Below, one piece after another: positions 8,153-13,060 of a DNA stretch of 14,632 bases. The stretch is from UBA12079 sp964608745 (GTDB lineage: Bacteria; Patescibacteriota; Minisyncoccia; Phycocordibacterales; UBA12079). The stretch is from the NCBI GenBank assembly GCA_964608745.1, contig CAZSPC010000017.1:1-14632 (forward strand), read 5' to 3'. Within the stretch, counting starts at the first letter, position 1. Every line of letters begins with the position of its first letter. The translations under genes were made by a program, and so were the position numbers. Under the pieces are notes generated by a model, which saw only the letters and a program-made list of their open reading frames with translations, was not told where the DNA came from and searched no databases.

Positions 8153-8806
8153 ATGACCGAACAAAAAAACCAAAATCAAGAAAACACAACTGAAGAAAAT
8201 CCTGTTTCGGCTCTGCCGAAACAGGAGGCTGTTGAGAGTGTTCCTGTTGTCGAAGAAACCTCTACTCCGAACGAAATGCCGACAGAAGAAGAAATTAAAG
8301 AACCGCAAGTTGAACAGGTTGAGGTTGAATCACAACAAGCAGAAATTCCAAAAGCAACAGAAACTCCCAAAGAAGAAATTGTGGAGGAATCTTCTCAAAT
8401 TGATACACCAACAGAAATACAAAATGAAGAAATTTCTCAAACTGAAAAAGTTGAAGAAATCCAACTTCAACCTACTCAACAAATTCAAAATGAACAACCC
8501 CAACCAACCCCACAAACTCAACAACCGCAAATTATTGAGAAGGTTATTTATCAAACTCCACCTAATTTGATTCAAAATTTACTCAATAAAGCACGGGCAA
8601 AAATTCAAGAGAGGAAAAGAAACAAACTAGATAAGATAATATCGCTTTTTGAATCAAGTCCAAATATTTCAAACTCGGATGTCCAAGAATTACTCCGAAC
8701 AACAAAAAGAAGTGCAACAAGATACTTAAATATTTTAGAAAAAGAACAAAAGATAATTCAAGTTGGAAATGCTGGTAGAGGTGTAAAATACATCAAAAAA
8801 GTGTAA
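8153..8806 (+). CDS. Disordered Glu/Pro/Gln-rich protein with C-terminal winged helix (217 aa)
   Basis: About residues 1-145 are low complexity (Glu, Gln, Pro, Thr) and surely disordered, ending with QPQPTPQTQQPQ. A short linker helix (NLIQNLLNKARAKIQERKR) leads to a winged helix-turn-helix (NKLDKIISLFESSPNISNSD..., RSATRYLNILEKEQKI, then GRGVKYIKKV). That domain is a paralogue of the one in the 97-aa protein at 6592. ATG at 8153, 4 nt after the sduA stop, is preferred. A GTG at 8135 would add six residues and overlap sduA. Close spacing implies one transcript with sduA. It may be a DNA-binding regulator or tether for Shedu; no such partner is known to me. Three hairpins follow. Confidence 0.75.
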   Translation: MTEQKNQNQENTTEENPVSALPKQEAVESVPVVEETSTPNEMPTEEEIKEPQVEQVEVESQQAEIPKATETPKEEIVEESSQIDTPTEIQNEEISQTEKVEEIQLQPTQQIQNEQPQPTPQTQQPQIIEKVIYQTPPNLIQNLLNKARAKIQERKRNKLDKIISLFESSPNISNSDVQELLRTTKRSATRYLNILEKEQKIIQVGNAGRGVKYIKKV

Positions 8807-8810
8807 ATTT

Positions 8811-8836
8811 ACTCAAAAATCGCTAGATTTTTGAGT
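8811..8836. repeat. 11-bp perfect hairpin after the Shedu operon
   Basis: ACTCAAAAATC, loop GCTA, GATTTTTGAGT, starting 4 nt after the stop codon. There is no long T-run behind it; it may protect the mRNA 3' end. Confidence 0.6.
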
Positions 8837-8839
8837 TGA

Positions 8840-8876
8840 GAAAAGGGACAAATGGTGGAATTGTCCCTTTTCTTCT
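8840..8876 (+). terminator. Rho-independent terminator of the Shedu operon
   Basis: GAAAAGGGACAA pairs perfectly with TTGTCCCTTTTC across 9 nt and is followed by TTCT. Confidence 0.75.
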
Positions 8877-8878
8877 AT

Positions 8879-8902
8879 AAAACCACGCGAAGCGTGGTTT
8901 TT
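8879..8902 (+). terminator. Second terminator-like hairpin
   Basis: AAAACCACGC, loop GAA, GCGTGGTTTT followed by TG. A-run and T-run flank the stem, so it can act in both directions. Confidence 0.6.
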
Positions 8903-8963
8903 GTCGTCTAGGGAGCAATTTTGTGTGCGCTGGGTGGGTTGGGGCAAATACAAGATAAAAAGC

Positions 8964-9075
8964 GTTTTAGTTTTTATTTGTTTTCGGGAGTGAGCGAGTT
9001 TGTGAAAAAAGATGTTGCCAAAGGCAACATCTTTTTCACAACAGAGCGAGCGACGGAAACAAAAGAAACTAAAAC
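8964..9075. repeat. Large imperfect palindrome next to arm Z
   Basis: GTTTTAGTTT (8964-8973) faces AAACTAAAAC (9066-9075). Inside, GAGCGAG-type stretches face each other, and at the centre GTGAAAAAAGATGTTGCC pairs with GGCAACATCTTTTTCAC around AAA (9002-9039, one bulge). About 110 bp can form one long hairpin or cruciform. No gene is seen in 8903-9118. Confidence 0.65.
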
Positions 9076-9118
9076 ACCGCCGAGTCGTAAGAAACGACTT
9101 TCTGCGAGCTCGCGAACA

Positions 9119-9380
9119 GAAACCAACCAAAAAAATTTCTTTACTTTTTCATTTTTCCGCCCCCCAAATTTTAAGACAAAAGGAAAAGAATTTTTTTGGT
9201 TGGTTGTCGTTGGAACGAAGTGGAAACGACAAGTCGTTTCGTCTTGTTTCAAGTTATCGATTTAGTGGGGCGTAAGTGGTGGTTTGAAGTTACCTTTTGC
9301 TCGGAGCGTAAGAGTTAAACTCAATCGCTTCGCGATTGATTTTCAAAATAGGTTCGAGCGAAGTGGACAATCTCACCGCA
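9119..9380 (-). repeat. Arm Z, 262-bp inverted repeat, right copy
   Basis: Perfect reverse complement of 1770-2031. With that copy it brackets the complete defence cargo (2032-9118), which could therefore be inverted by homologous recombination. No coding capacity beyond short spurious frames. Confidence 0.96.
9376..9380 (+). other. Right attachment junction core (attR-like)
   Basis: CCGCA joins arm Z to chromosomal sequence CGACCAAAATT. The element side is the same as at the internal junction, and identity between the two Z copies ends exactly here. Confidence 0.7.
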
Positions 9381-9384
9381 CGAC

Positions 9385-9422
9385 CAAAATTAAAACAGTG
9401 CCTTCGCACTGTTTTAATTTTG
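9385..9422. terminator. Displaced terminator of tRNA-Ser
   Basis: CAAAATTAAAACAGTGC pairs perfectly (17 bp) with its complement around CTTC, with an A-rich 5' side and a T-rich 3' side. It lies 5 nt beyond the right core, so in an empty site it would follow tRNA-Ser by about 6 nt. Assigning it to the tRNA is an inference. Confidence 0.6.
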
Positions 9423-9436
9423 TGTCGCTACTTCGG

Positions 9437-9674
9437 GAGGGTGGGATGAGAACCGAGTGAGTATATTTTTCGGAGCGTAGCGGAGAAAAATACGAGCGAG
9501 CGAGGTCACGAGTTCTTAACGAAGACGAGTCCCGAAGGGCGAAGTCTAAGTTTAGAACTGGGGGCCGAATCCCACCCTTTTTCACCCTTTTGAGGCGCGT
9601 CCAGCAGTACTTACTATTTTTAAGTCCACAGGGCAAAAAAAGTTAGTAACTGCAGGACGAATCCCTCCACCCTC
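9437..9674. other. Non-coding structured region with tRNA T-arm-like fragments
   Basis: GAGGGTGGGATGAGAACC (9437-9454) matches the inverted tRNA-Ser T-arm/acceptor at 16 of 18 positions. GGGGGCCGAATCCCACCCT (9560-9578) resembles it in direct orientation. GACGAATCCCTCCACCCTCT (9656-9675) is a third variant. AGGGTGGGAT (9438-9447) pairs with 9569-9578, and GAGGGTGG (9437-9444) alternatively pairs with CCACCCTC (9667-9674). Nested hairpins fill the space between. No complete tRNA or tmRNA could be folded, and no open frame looks real. Confidence 0.5.
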
Positions 9675-9703
9675 TAAAATTCTTAAAAAAAATAAAAATA
9701 AAC

Positions 9704-9842
9704 TACCCCGCAGCAGAGCTGTTCCCTCACTACGCTCCGCTTCGTATCGGCGGGGTATTTAGGAACTCCGTTCTGGGTTATCTTGAAAACCTACGGTTTT
9801 CAAACTTTCCCTTAGCGGATACCCCGATGCAGAGCATCGGGG
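9704..9842. repeat. Cluster of three hairpins
   Basis: TACCCCGC (9704-9711) pairs with GCGGGGTA (9750-9757). TTGAAAACC-TAC-GGTTTTCAA spans 9783-9803. CCCCGATGC-AGA-GCATCGGGG spans 9822-9842. None has a clear T-run. No gene is seen between 9423 and 10001. Confidence 0.55.
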
Positions 9843-9930
9843 AATTGGTGATTAAAAAATATAAATGGGATTGATTTTAATACACGACAAATCTCACCCT
9901 TATTAAAAAATACCAACCCAAGCTGGTATT

Positions 9931-9961
9931 CCTAAAAAAATTATGTAATAATTTTTTTAGG
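9931..9961. repeat. 14-bp perfect AT-rich hairpin upstream of a 47-aa gene
   Basis: CCTAAAAAAATTAT, loop GTA, ATAATTTTTTTAGG, preceded by a smaller ATACCA/TGGTAT hairpin (9910-9929). It ends 40 nt before the small gene's ATG and could be a leader structure or a terminator of upstream transcription. Confidence 0.55.
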
Positions 9962-10001
9962 AAAAACATAAATACAGATAATCTCACACAAGGAGATAAA
10001 A

Positions 10002-10145
10002 ATGAAATTAATAAAATTGAAACACTACGGAAAAGAACCCATTCCAAAATCAAATCAATTAACACGAGCTTTGAATCTCTTTTCGTCACAAAAGAACTTA
10101 AATCTTTTTATCCAAAAACTTTTAGACACCCACCTCAAAAAATAG
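10002..10145 (+). CDS. Small basic protein (47 aa), unknown function
   Basis: ATG at 10002 has a good Shine-Dalgarno (AAGGAG, 9990-9995) 6 nt before it, rare in this window. The frame runs to TAG at 10143-10145. The product begins MKLIKLKHYGKEPIPKSNQL and ends FIQKLLDTHLKK. It is lysine-rich with a probable C-terminal amphipathic helix, and I do not recognise it. A terminator hairpin overlaps the stop codon. RBS, terminator and upstream hairpin together argue for a real single-gene unit. Confidence 0.6.
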   Translation: MKLIKLKHYGKEPIPKSNQLTRALNLFSSQKNLNLFIQKLLDTHLKK

Positions 10146-10160
10146 AGGGTGGTGTTTTTT
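10126..10160 (+). terminator. Terminator overlapping the stop of the 47-aa gene
   Basis: ACACCCACCTC and GAGGGTGGTGT pair with small bulges across AAAAAATA, followed by six T residues. Confidence 0.6.
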
Positions 10161-10192
10161 ACTTTCCACTTTCAACTTTCAAAACTAACATA

Positions 10193-10198
10193 TATAAT
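10193..10198 (+). promoter_or_regulatory. -10 box giving a leaderless start
   Basis: A perfect TATAAT ends 7 nt before the ATG at 10206, so transcription should begin at the start codon itself. This also decides the start against the in-frame upstream ATG at 10149, which lies before the promoter and inside the previous terminator region. Confidence 0.55.
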
Positions 10199-10205
10199 TA
10201 AATCA

Positions 10206-10661
10206 ATGGAAGGAAAAAATATAAAATGGAAAGCTCACGAATATGAGTTCAAACAAAAAAGCCCAGACTGGTATTGGACTATTTGGATTATTTCTATTGT
10301 CTTAATTATTGTATCGTTGTTTAGCGGTAGTCCCCTACCAGCCATTCTGATTTTCTTTTCTGCTTTTGCAATTTCGGTTCAAGGAGCAAGGCAACCAGAA
10401 ATTATTGATTTTGAGATAAATGATTTGGGAGTTGTAGTTGAGAAAAACAGGTATACTTATGGAAAAATTAAATCATACTGGATTGAACAAGATGAAGATC
10501 CTCAAATAATTTTAGAACTGAAAGATTCTCAATTGTTTTCACAAATTGTAATACCATTAGAAAATGTCGATGTTCAAAAAGTTGATGGTTACCTGACAGA
10601 AAATCTCAAAAAAGAAGAATCAGAGGTAAGTTTAATTTATAAACTGACAAAATATCTTTAA
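10206..10661 (+). CDS. Membrane protein with two transmembrane helices (151 aa), unknown function
   Basis: Residues 1-20 are polar (KWKAHEYEFKQKSPDW), residues 22-40 and 43-60 are two hydrophobic helices separated by a tight GSP turn, and residues 62-151 form a soluble, probably beta-rich cytoplasmic domain (EIIDFEINDLGVVVEKNRYTYGKIKSYWIEQDEDPQ). This resembles a type of small membrane protein frequent in Patescibacteria genomes, with a PH-like tail by inspection only. No catalytic motif is visible. It is a single-gene unit with its own promoter and terminator. Confidence 0.7.
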   Translation: MEGKNIKWKAHEYEFKQKSPDWYWTIWIISIVLIIVSLFSGSPLPAILIFFSAFAISVQGARQPEIIDFEINDLGVVVEKNRYTYGKIKSYWIEQDEDPQIILELKDSQLFSQIVIPLENVDVQKVDGYLTENLKKEESEVSLIYKLTKYL

Positions 10662-10662
10662 C

Positions 10663-10693
10663 AAAAACACTCTGTAATACACGGAGTGTTTTT
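10663..10693 (+). terminator. Rho-independent terminator
   Basis: AACACTCTGT pairs with ACGGAGTGTT (one G-T pair) across AATAC, followed by a T-run, directly after the stop codon. Confidence 0.75.
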
Positions 10694-10720
10694 TAATTTT
10701 AATTATATGCTAGAATAAAA

Positions 10721-10762
10721 TAACAACGACAAAAATGACGATCGTCATTTTTGTCGTTGTTA
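10721..10762. repeat. 42-bp perfect palindrome upstream of the PaaX/Cas2-like gene
   Basis: A perfect 21-bp-arm palindrome centred on GACGATCGTC. An extended -10 (TGCTAGAAT, 10708-10716) lies just before it, so it would sit at the transcription start and could serve as operator for the following regulator. The related palindrome at 11439-11488 shares the core AAAATGACGATCGT. Confidence 0.75.
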
Positions 10763-10797
10763 GTATTTTTAAAAAGTAAACGAAAATATTATGAATT

Positions 10798-11403
10798 ATG
10801 AAACAAATTTGCCTAACACCAAAAGAAAAAGAGTTTTTGAGTAAAGCAAAACCCGTAGAAGATATGAAGGGTGATAATCTGTCAAAAGAAATTATTAAAG
10901 GAATAGCTATTGGCGGAGCAGTTGCCTCTATGTTTATTCTTCCAGGAATAGCAATTGGTTATAGGTGGATAGAAGATTTACACAAAAACCACAAAAGAAG
11001 ACTGCGGGATAATTTAAAAAGGCTTACTGAAAAAGGTTATTTGATTCAAAGGGATGAAAAATATTTTCTAACACCAAAGGGTAAACTCAAACTTTATGAA
11101 TATGAAATTGAAGATTTGACAATTCCTAAACCTCAGAAATGGGATAGTACTTGGAGAATTATAACTTTCGATATTCCCGAAGAAAAAAGAGTGGCAAGAT
11201 TGGCATTAAATAAAAAATTAAAAAATCTTGGATTCATTACATTACAAAAATCTGTTTTTATTTATCCTCATCCATGTGAAGAAGAATTTATGCAAATAGG
11301 AAAGTTTTTTGGTATTGAAAAAAATATTGTATTTATAAAAGCAAATAAAATAAGTAACGAAAGAGAAATCAAACAAAAATTTAAAAAAGTTGACCTTTTA
11401 TAA
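10798..11403 (+). CDS. PaaX/Cas2-like winged-helix regulator (201 aa)
   Basis: The N-terminal half carries a hydrophobic segment (residues 32-55, GIAIGGAVASMFILPG), then a basic winged helix (RRLRDNLKRLTEKGYLIQRDEKYFLTPKGK, 67-96). The C-terminal half is a ferredoxin-like Cas2/PaaX fold (WRIITFDIPEEKRVARLALNKKL, then GFITLQKSVFIYPHPCEEE). Proteins of this type are often labelled Cas2 in Patescibacteria, but the fused winged helix and lack of cas genes or repeats point to a PaaX-like regulator. The gene stands alone between two long palindromes with a common core, consistent with autoregulation or with a palindrome-bounded mobile unit. The ATG at 10798 follows a spurious ATG at 10791 in another frame. 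Confidence 0.75.
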   Translation: MKQICLTPKEKEFLSKAKPVEDMKGDNLSKEIIKGIAIGGAVASMFILPGIAIGYRWIEDLHKNHKRRLRDNLKRLTEKGYLIQRDEKYFLTPKGKLKLYEYEIEDLTIPKPQKWDSTWRIITFDIPEEKRVARLALNKKLKNLGFITLQKSVFIYPHPCEEEFMQIGKFFGIEKNIVFIKANKISNEREIKQKFKKVDLL

Positions 11404-11438
11404 AAACATTTATTACAAAAACATAGTAATGAAAAAAT

Positions 11439-11488
11439 TTTTACCCTACGACGAAAATGACGATCGTTATTTTCGTCGTAGGGTAAAA
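11439..11488. repeat. 50-bp palindrome downstream of the PaaX/Cas2-like gene
   Basis: TTTTACCCTACGACGAAAAT leads to an ACGATCGT centre and its mirror image; 24 of 25 pairs match (one G-T). The T/A flanks make it usable as a terminator on both strands. Its core is shared with 10721-10762 although the outer arms differ. Confidence 0.75.
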
Positions 11489-11568
11489 TAATAGAATTTT
11501 GTAGTTTTAACAAATCACATAATAATCTTCTTGATTTTTAAGCCACAAAACAATATTCTTTTTGTGAT

Positions 11569-11640
11569 GCTCTCATAGTTCAATGGATAGAACACGGCTT
11601 TGCGGAAGCTGAAATCTAGGTTCAATTCCTAGTGAGAGCA
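11569..11640 (+). tRNA. tRNA-Arg(GCG)
   Basis: Complete 72-nt cloverleaf: acceptor GCTCTCA/TGAGAGC, D-arm GTTC-AATGGATA-GAAC, anticodon stem CGGCT/AGCTG with loop TTGCGGA (anticodon GCG), T-arm CTAGG-TTCAATT-CCTAG, discriminator A. CCA is not encoded. It should read CGC (and CGU if A34 editing does not apply). Confidence 0.92.
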
Positions 11641-11674
11641 CAATGTAGTTAAAACTTTGCGAGCAATGCTAAGA

Positions 11675-11720
11675 TAGCTTTGCGGAAGCTAAAATCCAGG
11701 TTCGATTCCTGGCGGGAGCA
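11675..11720 (+). pseudogene. Decayed tRNA-Arg copy, 3' half only
   Basis: Anticodon arm TAGCT-TTGCGGA-AGCTA, variable AAAT, T-arm CCAGG-TTCGATT-CCTGG and acceptor strand CGGGAGC plus A are intact. The matching 5' acceptor GCTCCCG and a D-arm are missing from 11641-11674. The T-arm and acceptor differ from the complete copy by compensated changes, so it descends from a different functional tRNA-Arg rather than from a recent duplication. Confidence 0.75.
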
Positions 11721-11725
11721 CAAAA

Positions 11726-11762
11726 ACAAAAACTCCAAAGATTTTATCTTTGAAGTTTTTGT
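11726..11762. terminator. Bidirectional terminator between tRNA-Arg and rpsT
   Basis: ACAAAAACT-C-CAAAGA pairs with TCTTTG-A-AGTTTTTGT with one mismatch. A-rich and T-rich sides let it stop transcription from both directions. Confidence 0.7.
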
Positions 11763-12028
11763 TATTTAGTTGACTTAGAAATTAACTTAGTTAATCTCGA
11801 TTTCTTTCTCGCTGCGGTATTTTTCTTAATAACCCCTCTTTTAGCAGCCTTATCGATCGCTTTGTAAGCTTCAGGTAATTTTGTCTCAGCGCCTTTTATG
11901 TCTTTAGCCGAAACAAGTCCTTGAATTTCTTTAACAGCATCTTTCATTGCTCTTTTTCGTCGCAAATTAAAAACTCTCTTTCTTTCAGAGCCTCGAAGTG
12001 CTTTTTTAGCTGATTTTGTAATTGGCAT
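11762..12028 (-). CDS. rpsT: Small-subunit ribosomal protein bS20
   Basis: This 88-aa protein is very basic and matches bS20 along its full length. MPITKSAKKALRGSERKRVFNLRRKRAMKD is the N-terminal rRNA-binding helix, and the C-terminal AIDKAAKRGVIKKNTAARKKSRLTKL is the family hallmark. It binds 16S rRNA early in assembly of the 30S body. It is transcribed alone on the minus strand, ending in a terminator shared with the tRNA region, and divergent from ruvA. Length is normal and no anomaly is seen. Confidence 0.97.
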   Translation of the reverse strand: MPITKSAKKALRGSERKRVFNLRRKRAMKDAVKEIQGLVSAKDIKGAETKLPEAYKAIDKAAKRGVIKKNTAARKKSRLTKLISKSTK

Positions 12029-12104
12029 AATGCAAATATACTACATTATTTTGGTAAAAAATCAAGAAAAAACAAAAAGTTGTTAGTTAAAGGTTGATGT
12101 CCAA

Positions 12105-12134
12105 TTGTCAAATATTATTTTATTCTGTTAGAAT
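12105..12134 (+). promoter_or_regulatory. Candidate ruvA promoter
   Basis: TTGTCA (12105-12110), an 18-bp spacer and an extended -10 TGTTAGAAT (12126-12134). The -35 overlaps TTGACA on the other strand (12106-12111), which may serve rpsT. The start near 12141 would give ruvA a leader of about 190 nt. Confidence 0.5.
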
Positions 12135-12182
12135 ATAAGTTAAATTAGTCTAATAATTTAAACATTTTGGGTAGATGGAAAA

Positions 12183-12290
12183 CCCATGTTAAATATCGCA
12201 AGAGTCAAAAATTTCAATGGCTCATGTATGAGCCGTTGAAATTTTTGACTCTTGCTATCCATTCGTCAGCTGACGAATGATTTAACAGGG
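12183..12290 (+). promoter_or_regulatory. Three-way-junction-like structure in the ruvA leader
   Basis: An outer helix pairs CCC-A-TGTTAAAT (12183-12194) with ATTTAACA-GGG (12280-12290), one bulged A. It encloses two hairpins: a 58-nt nearly perfect stem (12198-12255, core GGCTCAT-GT-ATGAGCC) and a perfect 20-nt palindrome (12260-12279). It matches no riboswitch I know. It could be a structured leader or an inserted palindromic repeat. Confidence 0.55.
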
Positions 12291-12331
12291 TAATATTTTA
12301 CTAATTCACTTTGCTCATAAGTAAAATATTA
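12291..12331 (+). promoter_or_regulatory. Inverted repeat ending at the ruvA start codon
   Basis: TAATATTTTACT (12291-12302) and AGTAAAATATTA (12320-12331) are a perfect 12-bp inverted repeat; its last base is the A of the ruvA ATG. In mRNA it would partly hide the start. No Shine-Dalgarno is present. Confidence 0.55.
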
Positions 12332-12900
12332 TGATTTCACAATTAAAAGGAAAAATAAAATATGAAGGAGAAAATTTTGTAATTATTGATGTTGAAGATG
12401 TAGGTTATAAAGTTTTTGTATCAAATGACACAAAAATTGAACTAACAAAAGATAACGAAAAAAAGATAATCTGGACCCACCTAATCGTCAGAGAGAACTT
12501 ACTTGATTTATATGGTTTTCTTGAAAAAGAAGATTTGGATTTCTTTGAACTTTTGATTTCTGTTTCTGGAATTGGACCAAAGTCTGCTCTTGGTATTTTT
12601 AATGTTGCAACAACTGACACTTTGGTCTCTGCAATTTCAACCGGAGACACATCCTATTTAACAAAAGTATCAGGAATCGGTAAAAAATCGGCTGAAAAAA
12701 TTGTTATTGAGCTTCGTGACAAAGTCAAAAAAATCGATACCACCCCAGAAAAAATCCGAGATGATGTCGATGTTATCGAAGCTCTTCAAGCTCTTGGTTA
12801 CTCAACCAAACAAGCCAGCGATGCTCTGCAACAAGTTGACAAAGAAATTACAGGGACTAGCGAGAAGGTGCGTGAGGTGTTAAAAATTTTAAGTCAATAA
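12331..12900 (+). CDS. ruvA: Holliday junction branch migration protein RuvA
   Basis: This 189-aa protein has all three RuvA domains. The N-terminal OB fold (MISQLKGKI..., GVGYKVFV-type strand at 24-31) is followed by tandem helix-hairpin-helix motifs (LLISVSGIGPKSALGIF, about 74-90, and LTKVSGIGKKSAEKIVIEL, about 110-128). The small C-terminal domain (VIEALQALGYSTKQASDAL) contacts RuvB. It forms tetramers that hold four-way junctions flat while RuvB drives branch migration and RuvC cuts. ruvB and ruvC are not adjacent. The start is supported by the conserved MI-x-x-L-x-G-K beginning. Confidence 0.97.
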   Translation: MISQLKGKIKYEGENFVIIDVEDVGYKVFVSNDTKIELTKDNEKKIIWTHLIVRENLLDLYGFLEKEDLDFFELLISVSGIGPKSALGIFNVATTDTLVSAISTGDTSYLTKVSGIGKKSAEKIVIELRDKVKKIDTTPEKIRDDVDVIEALQALGYSTKQASDALQQVDKEITGTSEKVREVLKILSQ

Positions 12901-12904
12901 TTCC

Positions 12905-13008
12905 AAATTTAGCGAACTTCTGCGTTGTTTCAATAAAAATGTCAGTCGTCGTACTTGGAATACGCCTTCCTTCATTTTTACCTCACGCCTTGAATTTCAT
13001 CTAAATTT
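12905..13008. repeat. 104-bp imperfect palindromic element
   Basis: AAATTTAG (12905-12912) and CTAAATTT (13001-13008) are the ends. Inside, ATAAAAATG faces CATTTTTAC, and CGTCGTACTTGG faces GAATACGCC around the centre. It has no coding potential and sits between ruvA and the reverse transcriptase. It looks like a dispersed MITE-like repeat, which this single window cannot confirm. Confidence 0.5.
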
Positions 13009-13021
13009 AAAATTATTTTAC

Positions 13022-13060
13022 AAAACAAAAGTTACAGGAAATTCTTGTAACTTTTGTTTT
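13022..13060. terminator. Bidirectional terminator between ruvA and the reverse transcriptase
   Basis: AAAACAAAAGTTACA pairs perfectly (15 bp) with TGTAACTTTTGTTTT across 9 nt, with A and T runs on both sides, touching the stop codon of the reverse transcriptase. Confidence 0.8.

Noticed and set aside
8232..8570. 112-aa Lys/Leu/Asn-rich frame overlapping the disordered protein gene
   Set aside because: It is an out-of-frame reading of the low-complexity region; the in-frame product ends in a recognisable winged helix.
9373..9636. 87-aa frame on the minus strand containing GGIRPP
   Set aside because: It covers hairpins and T-arm-like sequence and resembles the spurious peptides from antisense tRNA.
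9437..9675. A complete tRNA or tmRNA in the region after the displaced terminator
   Set aside because: T-arm-like fragments exist, but no consistent acceptor, anticodon arm or tmRNA 5' consensus could be paired with them.
10798..11403. Cas2-like protein as a sign of a CRISPR-Cas locus
   Set aside because: No direct repeats with spacers, no cas1 or effector gene nearby, and the fused winged helix fits PaaX-like proteins better.
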